Assembly (NCBI GenBank): GCA_037355855.1
Contig: CM074760.1
Location: 5,696,501-5,760,500 of the forward strand
Direction: 5' to 3'
DNA length: 64,000 nt
Source of the DNA: Pseudo-nitzschia pungens
Taxonomy: Eukaryota; Bacillariophyta; Bacillariophyceae; Bacillariales; Bacillariaceae
How positions within the stretch are numbered: the stretch's first letter is position 1; each line of letters begins with the position of its first letter. The translations under genes and the position numbers were made by a program. The notes under the pieces were generated by a model, which did no database searches, was not told where the DNA came from, and saw only the letters and a program-made list of their open reading frames with translations. Shown in pieces: positions 10,258 through 20,800 of this stretch.

Positions 10258-10809
10258 CCACCGAGATGCATCACAAATCACCCTAGAACGAATCAAAGCA
10301 TTCTGCATTTTTTAATAAGCAGTACAATAGAATATGCCACTCGAAGGACTCCAACTTGTTCTAATTGGTTATCCAGCAACATCATCATTACTACTACTTG
10401 TAGCGGTAGGAGTACAGTACCGGTACGTCCGGTATTCGTACATGGACTTCGCCATTACGTACCACTGTAACTCATAATTACGGTATCCTGCGTAAGGTTA
10501 CGGTACATCCATTTCATACAAGGTTTTGAAAATTGTAATCGGTTGATTGAATCATTCGATTCAATTTTAGGTAGCCAAAACTTACTGCACGTAAGGTTAC
10601 CGTACAAGTTCTCGGAATGTAAGTTACCGTACTACTTTTACTGAACACTCCACGACAGTTAACAGTTCAGTAAGTGACAGGATTTGGGTCGATTGTCCAT
10701 CCGTGATCCGTGGAGGTCAATCCACACTTCGTCCGAAGTCCAGAAGAGAATTCAGTGTAAGATCCCATCGTCGCACTCACTGTTTATTCAGAATCAGAAC
10801 AAATTACTA
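10258..10809. other. Intergenic, rich in GTAAGGTTAC repeats
   Basis: Two exact GTAAGGTTAC copies at 10492-10501 and 10591-10600 with several degenerate neighbours (TACGGTAC, GTAAGTTACC). An open frame runs through 10684-10809 ahead of the next gene but has no ATG, so I treat it as 5' leader. Confidence 0.5.
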
Positions 10810-12039
10810 ATGGAGGCCCGAAACACATCTACCTCTTCAAAGGTGACTCCCCCTTGCTCATTACAAGTCCAATCCTTCCAACTCAATCACGACCAACTTG
10901 ACGAATATCTTAGAAATGGCGTCTTGGTCGTAGATAATGTTCTAACTGAATGCGAGCTGGAAGAAGCCAAGAGTGGATTGTTGAAATCGTTACAGAGTCG
11001 AGGAGTCAGTTCATTTGAAATTGAAGATGAAAAATCAGCACTTGCCTTTCAAAAACTCTCTTCCACCAATGGAAGCGGTGGTGTGCTAGACATATTTCAT
11101 GATGATTGGAAGCTAAAATTGATTGCTACCCACCCAAAGCTGTTTTCCATAACTCAGCAACTCTGGAAAGCAGGGCACAGTTGTGGCGGGCAAAGCAAAG
11201 ACTCACTGCCAGAGGATGAAAGGTTTCGATGGCATCCTTACGGTGGTGATGTCGATTTCGAAAGCAGGGGATTTTGCTACATTGATCGCGTGGGGTACAG
11301 GTTACCGACTGAATTGGCACAAGAATGGGGAGATCGGATCCATAAACGGATCTCTGGTACTAATGGGACGACTAGTAAGAAAAAGAAAAAGTTGCGCTCC
11401 ATTCAGCGTTCGTTGACGCCTCATTTGGATTGCTGTCCTGACACCATGTATGAAAATACCAACAAATGGCGGCCTATTCAGTGCTTTGTATCTTTGACGG
11501 ATAATTTGGAAGCAAACACGGGAGGTTTTGAGGCAGTCCTTGGTGGGTTCCATCGTACGTTTGATGAATGGGCGAAAACTCGCAACGACAAAGCTATTGC
11601 GGCCGACAATACGAATCTGACAGCTAATGATACCAAATTGGCACCATGCCTCGGTGAATACACACATATTCGACCGAAAGAAGATGCCGAAGTCATGAAA
11701 CGAGTGAGCCACATTCCCGTCAAGGCAGGAAGCGCTGTATTTTGGGACAATCGTATTCCACATGCTAACGCATATCGGAATGATAGCAACTTAACTGCTC
11801 GTGCCGTCGTATATGCCTCTTTTCTGCCGGACATAGCACTAAACAGACGCTACGTGGAAAATCAACTTCGAGCCTGGAAGTCGCGGCAACCGATTCGAGA
11901 CCAATGGAATCACATTCCAGTAGAAGAAGATAAATCCGACGAATTATCGTGCACGGATTGGAATCAGCCTGTAACATCTTCCAACGAAGACATGTTCACT
12001 GACTTGGGGAAACGGCTCATGGGCATCGAACCATGGTAG
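10810..12039 (+). CDS. Phytanoyl-CoA dioxygenase (PhyH)-like 2OG-Fe(II) oxygenase
   Basis: 409 residues from the first in-frame ATG at 10810; the frame is open further upstream but without ATG. The N-terminal YLRNGVLVVDNVLTECELEEAK is the usual PhyH opening (substrate-binding helix after 'G-x-x-x-x-x-N-x-L'). Iron ligands are visible as TPHLDCCP (H-x-D) and the distal His in WDNRIPHANAYRND, with the 2OG-binding Arg downstream in LTARAVVYASF. SLTDNLEANTGGFEAVLGG lies between. PhyH proteins hydroxylate acyl-CoAs, halogenate or modify many small molecules; the substrate cannot be read from sequence. No targeting peptide is evident. It converges on HisRS with 197 bp between. Confidence 0.8.
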   Translation: MEARNTSTSSKVTPPCSLQVQSFQLNHDQLDEYLRNGVLVVDNVLTECELEEAKSGLLKSLQSRGVSSFEIEDEKSALAFQKLSSTNGSGGVLDIFHDDWKLKLIATHPKLFSITQQLWKAGHSCGGQSKDSLPEDERFRWHPYGGDVDFESRGFCYIDRVGYRLPTELAQEWGDRIHKRISGTNGTTSKKKKKLRSIQRSLTPHLDCCPDTMYENTNKWRPIQCFVSLTDNLEANTGGFEAVLGGFHRTFDEWAKTRNDKAIAADNTNLTANDTKLAPCLGEYTHIRPKEDAEVMKRVSHIPVKAGSAVFWDNRIPHANAYRNDSNLTARAVVYASFLPDIALNRRYVENQLRAWKSRQPIRDQWNHIPVEEDKSDELSCTDWNQPVTSSNEDMFTDLGKRLMGIEPW

Positions 12040-12236
12040 AATTGACTCTTTAAAGCTGCATACTGAACCCCAATAATTTTTCAAATCAAATAGAGGGATC
12101 ATCTTGTATTGCACTCGGCTACTCAGTAATTGGTGATATAATAGATCGAGATGAAATGGGTCAAATAAAATGGACGTATTTTAAAGGAGATAGTTTCTGA
12201 TCCACAGTTTCATCACAGTGTTTGTCTCCACACAAC

Positions 12237-13856
12237 CTACGCTTGACCAGCAGCTTTAGCAATCAAGTCATCGACAGTGTCAAGTGCATCCAGCGGGCAA
12301 TCCACTTGAATAGCCTCACCATTCTGGTCCTTGGTTCGTAGATCCTTGATTCGAACCACTCCCTTCGAGATTTCATCGGGCGCAACAAAAACCATGCGCC
12401 GAGCACCAGCTTGATCAGCATGCTTGAAGCTTGCGGCAACCTTCTTCTTGGGTGTTGGCATCAAGTCAACACTGGCACCTGTCATACGAAGCTTCAATGA
12501 AATATTCGCAGCCTGTCCATACAAATCAGGGCTGAAAGAACAGACTACGTAGTCTACTCCCGATCCGGTGAAATCGGGCAATTTACCGTGATCCTTCAAA
12601 AGCTCCATGATGACGCAATCACCAAACCCGAAACCAACACATGGAATCTGGCACTTTTCTCCTCCGTACAACTCTAGCAATCTGTCGTACCGTCCACCTC
12701 CCATGATTGCTCGAAGTTCCCCGCTTCGATCAAAAGCTTCCCAGACAACTCCAGTGTAGTACGCAAGACCTCGCACAACACTAGCATCAAAAACGAGATA
12801 GTCTCCGATTCCATATTCATCGGCAAGTTGGAAGAGACGCTTCACTTCTTGGATTGCTTCGCAATCACCGCCGATTTGGTTGGCTAGTTCTTCGATGGTC
12901 GGCGCTTCCAATGCCTTTAGGATTTCTGCGGAAGACTCGTTGCTGACCCCGATGGTAGCCAATTGCTCGGTCACCGCGCAACCTCCAATCTTGTCGAGTT
13001 TGTCAATGATGACACAGGCGCTGGCGAAAAGGTCTCCACCGTCGGCTTCATTCTTCTGTCCCTTTTTGACTCCGTGCTTGGCCAAGACAGCCTCCAGAAC
13101 CGCTCGCGAGTTGACCTTGATACCGACCAGATCGGATCCAATGCCTAAGCTTTTGAAGAAGACAGAAGCTGCCGCCAATAATTCTACCTCGGCATGGACG
13201 TGATCAACGCCAACAATGTCCATGTTCCACTGGTAGTGCTCTCGTTTCCGTCCTCTCTGGGTGGTTTCAAAGCGCCAGCATTGTGGAATCGAAAACCATT
13301 TGAGGGGCAGGGGGACTCGGACTTCGCCAGTTTGCAAGTTAGTCTTGTTCAAGACCATGCGGGCCAAGGTTGGGGTCATTTCCGGACGAAGCGTAACATG
13401 ATCGCCCTCCTTGTCAACAAAGTTGTACATCTGATCGACAATCTCTTCCCCTGCCTTGCGTTCATACAATTGGACGTGCTCCAAAACTGGTGCATCATAT
13501 TCCTGAAAGCCAAAGAGGCGAGCCGTTTCTCGGAACTTTCCGAACAACCAGTTTTGAACCCTCATTTCTTGCGGGTAAAAGTCACGGGTACCGCTTGGAG
13601 GGTCCAAATAGGCAGGGCGAGGTATCTCGTTTGCCGCCGATTCACCCGCCGCCATCAAGCGGTCGAGTTCTTTCTCAATCTTCTTCTCTGTCCAAGCAGG
13701 ATCATTCAGTTCCTCGGCCAAACGAGCTTTCATTGCCGTGCATTTTTTCTTTCGTTCTTGCGCTGCCAGTTGTTGTTCCGGCGTTGGCTTTCCTTTCAAT
13801 TTGGGGCCAAAGGAGATCCACTCCGCAACATGTTCGGGTGTGAATGGGGACGACAT
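12237..13856 (-). CDS. HARS: Histidyl-tRNA synthetase
   Basis: 539 residues, one exon. After a ~90-residue charged helical N-terminal extension comes PPSGTRDFYPQEMRVQNWLF, the entry of the class-II core. Motif 2 is HVTLRPEMTPTLARMVL; histidine-binding motifs appear as GLAYYTGVVWEAF (HisA-like) and motif 3 as AIMGGGRYDRLLELYGG. The C-terminal ~95 residues form the anticodon-binding domain (DYVVCSFSPDLYGQAANISL...). It charges tRNA-His in translation. No organelle presequence is seen, so this copy is cytosolic or an alternative start would be needed for targeting. Confidence 0.95.
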   Translation of the reverse strand: MSSPFTPEHVAEWISFGPKLKGKPTPEQQLAAQERKKKCTAMKARLAEELNDPAWTEKKIEKELDRLMAAGESAANEIPRPAYLDPPSGTRDFYPQEMRVQNWLFGKFRETARLFGFQEYDAPVLEHVQLYERKAGEEIVDQMYNFVDKEGDHVTLRPEMTPTLARMVLNKTNLQTGEVRVPLPLKWFSIPQCWRFETTQRGRKREHYQWNMDIVGVDHVHAEVELLAAASVFFKSLGIGSDLVGIKVNSRAVLEAVLAKHGVKKGQKNEADGGDLFASACVIIDKLDKIGGCAVTEQLATIGVSNESSAEILKALEAPTIEELANQIGGDCEAIQEVKRLFQLADEYGIGDYLVFDASVVRGLAYYTGVVWEAFDRSGELRAIMGGGRYDRLLELYGGEKCQIPCVGFGFGDCVIMELLKDHGKLPDFTGSGVDYVVCSFSPDLYGQAANISLKLRMTGASVDLMPTPKKKVAASFKHADQAGARRMVFVAPDEISKGVVRIKDLRTKDQNGEAIQVDCPLDALDTVDDLIAKAAGQA

Positions 13857-14284
13857 GCTGATTTTCCTTCTCTTTCTCTGTCTTGTACGGTACAGCTTTC
13901 TATGGTTTCCTTTTCAGTGTTGACAAGTCGATTTTTGAAGTCGACGAGTACATGTACCTTATCGATGGAAGGCAGGTGGGTAGGTTCACGATGGCCGAGT
14001 TGGTGGGTGACGAAAAACTTGTGTTGGAGATTGATTGTCGCAAGGCGGAAGGCGCGCGCAGGTTTCAAAGTTGTTGAGGTCAGAGAGCCGTCGTGGATCG
14101 ATCGGAGTGGTGAAGATTAGCCAATAGAGAGCAACCATGAACGACCGACGTCGCACAGACTGACTCGATGGCGTTTTCATTCTGTCCGTTGTATCGGTAC
14201 CAGTAAACCTTACCTGGTAGTGAGAGGAAAAGAAGGACAAGCACAAGAATACACTCCCGGTAGAGTGGGATATGGATAATATCT

Positions 14285-14853
14285 TTATTTTTGTATTTGG
14301 TAAGGACTTGTAATCGTAAGAATATGCCATGTGCCTAACTGATTCATGAAGCAGATGTGGAATCTATCTCTCTTTTTGTGTTTGGCAGTACTAGTAAAAG
14401 TGTGCCTTGTGCCTGGCTCCTTATCCATGAAGTGAGGAAATAGTAGGAATTCCAATTTAGCATGATGAAACAAGTTACTAATTGAACTGCTATCATTCAT
14501 CAAGAAAAACTTCAAAGTCAATTCCACTTTACTAGTTCTTGGGTGCAGAATCTTCTCTGGTGCAGTAACAAGATAACAATTTGGATTGGAATGAAAAACA
14601 TTACGGGCAGCATCCCAAGCAATAAACAAAAGACTACTACAGCTTCTGGTATGAGTTTCTAGAAGAGCTACGGTGCTTTTTTCGGTTGGTGCTGACATCA
14701 GTCCCAGCCGTTCAGGTCACTTCCGTTGAATCCACTTTCACCTCTAGCACCTTCGTTGGAAGGATGCATACTTTCGGATCCTCTATGGGCAATTGCAGCT
14801 GCAAGTGTAGGCATATCATACACAGAACCAGTGGATTGAAAAATGCCATTCTC
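14285..14853 (-). pseudogene. Possible decayed coding remnant (two abutting open segments)
   Basis: On the minus strand an open segment 14853-14698 (52 codons with stop, no start at its beginning, text such as SVYDMPTLAAAIAHRG and ending FNGSDLNGWD) ends in TGA, and that stop overlaps the ATG (TGATG) of a 137-codon frame at 14698-14285. Both read like protein rather than random sequence, but I recognise neither. The second contains a roughly 80-bp degenerate direct repeat near 14320-14440. It could be a frameshifted retroelement or host gene fragment, or chance. Confidence 0.22.
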
Positions 14854-15872
14854 TTAGAATAATGGGTCAGCACCCTTCAAAATTCTTGCCCCCGACGAGC
14901 AGAAGAGCCAGGAGACTGCATGCAATTTAATTCTCGGTTGAAAGTCAAGTCCGACATAATCGTCCACTCATTGATAATATAATTCAAGGCCCATCCCATC
15001 GTGGATTTCGTAATCTTCCAGTGTGATATGATCTGTTTTCCGAAAACGGACGGTATGATGTGAAAACGGCAGAAATAGAATGATAAGTCTTGCACCAAAA
15101 TGGGATCCACAAGCACCGTACGCCTCAATCATCAAGATCAATATTCGACTGGAATTGATCCAACATCCCATCAGTGGCTACACGTACCTTTATAAACGGT
15201 GTACCATTTTTGAATCTTTAATTTTTCCGGACGTGTCCCGAGTTGTGCAGCTGCGAGTTTCTTCAAATCCCCTATCGTATCGTCCTCGTTGCATTTTACA
15301 CGCACTTTCTTCCCTAATCGATCGTTCAAAACTACCTCAATCATGTCGACAATATCAATGAATTATGTTATGTGGATAATTGCGTTACGTTTGGGTAAAG
15401 GCCGAGATAATCACGGCTGAGTTCATTTTCAGTGCCGTGGTTGGTTGAATGATCTCCAAACAGAGCTGAGACGACAAGAGCGCAATGAAAATATCCAACC
15501 ATGAATTATCATCACAGTAACTTACAGTAGAGTAAATCTTACAGTAACATCGCATCTGAGCCGGTGTGCCGTCTAGGCCCCTAGCGCAAGATGTACCGTA
15601 AACCTTACCGTACAGACACAACATGATAAACAGTCCATAGCCTGTGAGACGGTCCGAGATAAGCCCAAGTCAACGCATTGTTTTCGATCACGACTAAACA
15701 GTGGGCAATTAGAATCGAATCAATCATAACGACGACAAATTCGAACAACACCATCGCACAGTAGTAATTCTTACTGCGCATTCTAACGATGGCACTGGTA
15801 AGTTAAACCTTACTCCATGTTGGAGGCTGTGGTTAATCTTACTACTATGAGTTTGGCTATTTTTGATTGAGT

Positions 15873-15978
15873 TACTACAAAATTCCTATCAGCTGTCCCC
15901 CGGTTCTACATCCCCAACTACCGGTACTAATTTCTACCGTACGGAAACCTGGGGACAGCTGATAGGAATTTTGTAGTA
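15873..15978. repeat. Perfect 28-bp inverted repeat hairpin (MITE-like), copy A
   Basis: Arms 15873-15900 and 15951-15978 are perfect reverse complements (outer end TACTACAAAATTCC, inner end CAGCTGTCCCC) around a 50-bp centre that contains GGTTCTAC and TACTAATTTCTAC. It would fold into a long hairpin. A second diverged copy lies 470 bp downstream. Confidence 0.85.
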
Positions 15979-16337
15979 CCGGTACGTGGAAATTTTGGCC
16001 CGAACTTCGTCAGTTTGCAACGGTTAGTTAATTCGCATGTCGGCCATACAGAATTTCGTATTACGAAGTGAGACGTAGCTGTACGGTACTCGTACGAAGT
16101 ACGAGGAAGGTTTACGGTACTGTTACACAAAGTAAGGCTTACCGTACAAGCACGAGTAGCAGGTTGAAGTTAACTTACCGTAACCTTACAAGTAAGTTAC
16201 TCTCTTGTTACGAAGTTGAAACTATTATTTTTTTGTGTTGTGCGGAAGGTTTACTGAGTTACGTTCAAAAGAAGATACTTCGGCGTTTACGAGTACAAGG
16301 GTATGAAGTGAGTTAAAGTAATTACTAGAAGAACCTC

Positions 16338-16435
16338 GTACTAAAAAAATTCCCAACAGCTGTCCGTTGGTTCTACGCGCCTATGTACTAATTTCTACGT
16401 GGACTGAAGGACAGCTGTTACGAATTTCGTAGTAC
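16338..16435. repeat. Imperfect inverted repeat hairpin (MITE-like), copy B
   Basis: Arms 16338-16365 and 16409-16435 share CAGCTGTCC/GGACAGCTG inner ends and GTACTA/TAGTAC outer ends with several mismatches. The centre repeats GGTTCTAC and GTACTAATTTCTAC from copy A, so the two are homologous, not independent palindromes. Confidence 0.75.
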
Positions 16436-17839
16436 GTTTACTCCGTAGTAACCTTACTTGTAGTAACCTTACGTAATATTTATTTTTCTCTTCCGTTCGA
16501 GGTGGAAATGAATTTTTTGTTCGCTACGAAAATTTCTATCTGTTGTTAGTGAGTTGATTCTGACTTTCTTGACAAATCAAACTGGTAATACTCCTGATTC
16601 TTCAGGATAGATTGGGTTCTGTGTTTTCCTGACCATATGCCTAATTCACTCAGTTCAATTTTTTCAAAAGTATGGAGGTCAGGGTAGTATGTGTTCGTTC
16701 GCTCATTGAGCACAGGAGGTTGTTGTGCAGTATGAAACACTGATCAACAGTACTAATAACTTTGGTCAGCAAAACCCAAGTTAGTAGATTCCAATTGCAA
16801 ACTGAGCTGTGCAAACATTTTAACACTGGGCTTTGGCTGAGCATCAAAATTGGATGTCTAAATTCTATCCAATACGGTTTCTTTTGCTGCGTAAGTACTA
16901 GTGCTTTGACAACCTGCATGAAAAATGGAATCATCACCATTCCTGCTGAAAGTTTGACCAACAAGCGCATATTGTGTCATTAACCCTCTTGGTATGTTTA
17001 TTACGCTATCGTCTTTAACATCAGGTGAAGTAAACAGCAGAGAATAAAGTCAGACTTTTAACAGTAAATCTTACTCTTTCTCACATACAACAAACAATCA
17101 ATTTTACTGAAACTGCCAAATCTCGTCCGTCGAGAGTTTCGAATTTTGTATCTAACCGTGTTCTCTCTAAGCCTTCCATTCTTTTCGTCGCATTTCCACC
17201 CGTTCACTGCGCCACGATCTCAATGATTATGAACACACCCGCGACCAAGAAGGAAATTTCAATTTTTGAAACCACTCATTGATCCGCAGTCCTGGCTTGT
17301 TGTCTACTACTCTGTACGCAATCCTACGAAAAACATTTAAATCAAATTTGCGAGTCAGCGTGGCAAAGTCCAGACAGACAACGCTCATATTCGTCGCGCT
17401 GAAAGGATTTCTGATTGAGCTGCACCCAAACGGCGTACGGTACGATTACTCCAGCGGCCTATTTTCACTCCACTGTGTTCTCCTTCAAAGCATTGCAATT
17501 AATTGAGAAAGGCAACGCATCGCTCACTGTCATCAAAATTGCAAGCGCAATTACGATCGTTGATACTTCCACTATTCTGCACCACATGTGCGAGACCAGG
17601 CGTGGTGAACGAGTCAAAGGAGCTGAGATATTTTACGGTCGCCATAGTTGTCAAATCACATCTTGATCCATAAAATCTTCGAATCGTCCACACATCCATC
17701 GATCGGTCATTGCTTTTGAAAGAACGACTTTATTTTCAGGATAATTTCCATCTCGAGAAACAATATACGAACGGGATTTATATCTCTCTGCAGTGGAGAG
17801 AAGAAATCGTAAACTAAAGTAGAGGAATATCGGCGGATA

Positions 17840-20800
17840 ATGGCTAATGTAACTGCACTGAAGGAGGCGCCGATAGGACATGCCACCAACACTTCCAAAG
17901 GTACATGTTCAGTTCCTACAAATGCCGCTTCGAATAATGCTAGCAGTGGACCAGAGAATCCTGTTCCTTCGATAACACTATCGATCACGCAGGATGATGT
18001 CAAGCGTGTTTTGGAAGCGAGTGAAGCGTTGTCTAAGAAATTGATCGAAATGCAACAATATGAACAACAAAGAAGGGATGCGATCCTAACCGAAGGTGGC
18101 AGTAGCCCAGTCACCGCTGACTCGTCGTCGAAAGCAGCGACGACGACAGCAGGAGATCCGATTTCCGCAATCGATAAAGAAGATGACGGCCGAGGGGCCG
18201 ATGACACCTCGACTGGTCTTGCGCTGCGACCAACAGTTTCAACTTCTGAGGACGAAAGCACAAAGGATGCTGCCACAATCACCGCCTCTAGGAAATCAAA
18301 GAATGGTGCAAACTACAAGCGTCCTCTGCACGAACTGATTTATCACGCAGCACGAGAATGTGAAAACTCTATGCTGCAATCCTTTCTGGACAGAATGAAA
18401 TACTCTGGATCTTCAACGCGAGAAATCAAAGCTGGCATTATGGTGTTTTCAGAAATGGACCTAAACCTGAAAATCCGGCGAATATTTGATGTCCTCGGTG
18501 AAGTACGCAAGTCCAAAGAGTCATCGAACGAAGTAGAAACGAAAAGTAGAGGGGGGAAAGATAAAGATGAAGAACCGGGGAAAAGTCTCAGCCGCGACGG
18601 TGCACTATCACTCTTCCGAGCGGTAATTGTAGCGATCGCATCTTGTATTCACAAAAATGCAAAGGTGCAAATAGAGATGAGAGATAAGGAGAATGGAGAG
18701 CAACCCAGGGCGAAACGTCGAAAACCAAATACACCTGAAGGCAGTGCCAAAAAGATTGATGCCGACAAAAACGATGTGTTGAAAAACGTTGACTCTGTTC
18801 CCTCTCTCCAGACTCCTACTGTATCTTTTGACAACTCGATGCCTGCACCCATCAAAGAGGAAGATGACGTGGTAAAAACTTCATCTGTGCGCAAGGAGTT
18901 TGAGGAGATTGCAGTTTACGCGACAGATCGTCTTGTCAAGTTCGCTGTAAAGAAGTCGGGGACTATCGACAAAAATAGTAGCAGCGGTATCGACGGCGTA
19001 GAGATATCGTTTGCCATATTTCAAAGTTGGAGACGAGCAGAGGGCGCGAGAATAGCTCCCTGGTTGGACTTGCTGAACCTATCGAGGTGGAAGACTCCGC
19101 AACGTTCAAACGAACGTAGTTCTGCACCCCCTCAAACGAAAAATCAGACGCAGCATGCTACGAAACCGAAGGCTTCGACGCAACCCGCACTCTCGCATCC
19201 GAAACCTGTGCCCGAGCAAGTAAAGAGTAATCCACCTACATTAAAGAAATCACCTTCCGTTGAGTCGTCGTCCACGGTAAAGAAAAATGAAAGGCCAGTT
19301 GAACAAAAACCGAAAATGGAACCAATCAAAAAGGTTGAACCTGTCACAAGTACCTCTATGACACAAGCGGTAACACACGTTTCAAGCCAACCTGCACCTT
19401 ATGTAAGCAACAATACGAGTAGAACTGTTCTATCTTTCGATTTTTCTGGTTCTATTCCGGAAGAAGAGGGTGAGAAACCATTTTGCATCACTATCACTGA
19501 GGAGAGTCTCAAAACCTTTCGTGGTTTGGTAGAACGGACAGGTCTGATTGGTCGATCGTGTGACGAAATTACATCGATTCTCCTTGACGCGTCCAAAACA
19601 CGTGTTCACCAAGGAGTTCAAAGGAAAGTCATAACGATCGAGCGATTCCACACTTGCCTTCATCAACTTTTGGGCTCTGGTTCTTCCCAGAGGCTCTCGA
19701 AATTGGATAGGGACGTATTCTCTTCTTGCCTCGTGGACTTTTTTGGATGTTTCAACCCAGGCATTCCGCCTCTTGAGTCTGGAGAAGCATTTACTCATGA
19801 ACTTGCGGTGGGATTTTGCTTTCTCTGTGCCGGGAACAAAAGTTCCAAATTGGCGACTGGATTCGAATTTCTTGAGAAACAAATAGGAGTTGGATTGACA
19901 AACAACCAACTGGTTCATTTTTTGCGATCCTATCTGACGATGTTGGCTGGAATTTCATTCTTAACCTCATCACCCGATGGTATCATGAGACCGAAATTGA
20001 ATTCATCTACGCGGAAACTTATGTACTCTGCCGTTGAAAATGGAGCTAGATGGACCCTGGGGCATTTCCTGAAAGATACTGGTCTACCAGAAAATGACAC
20101 AAACGAGGCAAAGCATACATTCGAGGCCTTTGCGTCGTGGTATTCCAATGGAGGCTTCAATACTGCACCATGGCTCGAACTTCTCGATTTGAAAAAATTA
20201 CTTTCGCTTGTTGATGATGTGTATCCCAAATCACCTGCAATGACACACGACGCGCTCCCGGCATTCCCTGGACTCAAGCCTTCTTCCCCTGAGTTCCTTT
20301 CTCCACGTCCAACACGCTCTCATCATTCTTTAAGTCGTCATCGTCATCCACACAGTGTTGCACACCATGTATCAAATTCGAATGGATTGCATCTACCACC
20401 GTTTGGTCATTCACACCCTCCTCCAGCTGTTCAGATTTTGTTTAATTTTCCTCTAGCGAATCAATGCTCGTTGGTTGTTCTGAAGGAGGATGCAACTTAT
20501 GTCAGGGAGGTTGTTGATCAATTGGGTTTGTTGCCTTACCCACCGGAAGAGATATGGTCTACGCTACATGGTCTTGCATTGAAGCAAATGTCATTCGCTG
20601 CAGTGAAAAAAAATCCCAAAAATGTGGGGACTACAAAGACCATGTTAATCAACAAGGCGAGCTTCGTGGAATGTATGCAAGAGACTATTCAAAGTACAGT
20701 CAAAAGAAGCAAGAAACGCGCTGCTAGCGGGCAGTCAAAATCGATATCTAATAACTTGGATGTTCTCGAAAATCTCTTCCGAAGCTTCGATCTAGTCCAA

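Larger units (their letters stand above)
13857..17839. other. 4-kb gene-poor region with repeats
   Basis: No well-supported gene. It contains the HisRS promoter side (13857-14200), a decayed coding segment (about 14285-14853, minus), AT-rich filler, a dense cluster of GTAAGGTTAC-type words (exact copies at 16180-16189, 16448-16457, 16463-16472) and two related hairpin elements listed separately. 16540-17840 shows only short open frames in both strands; the last few hundred bases serve as leader or promoter of the next gene. Confidence 0.5.

Noticed and set aside
13194..14120. Long plus-strand open frame opposite HisRS
   Set aside because: It overlaps the N-terminal half of histidyl-tRNA synthetase antisense and has no protein-family character; it mirrors codon bias of the real gene.
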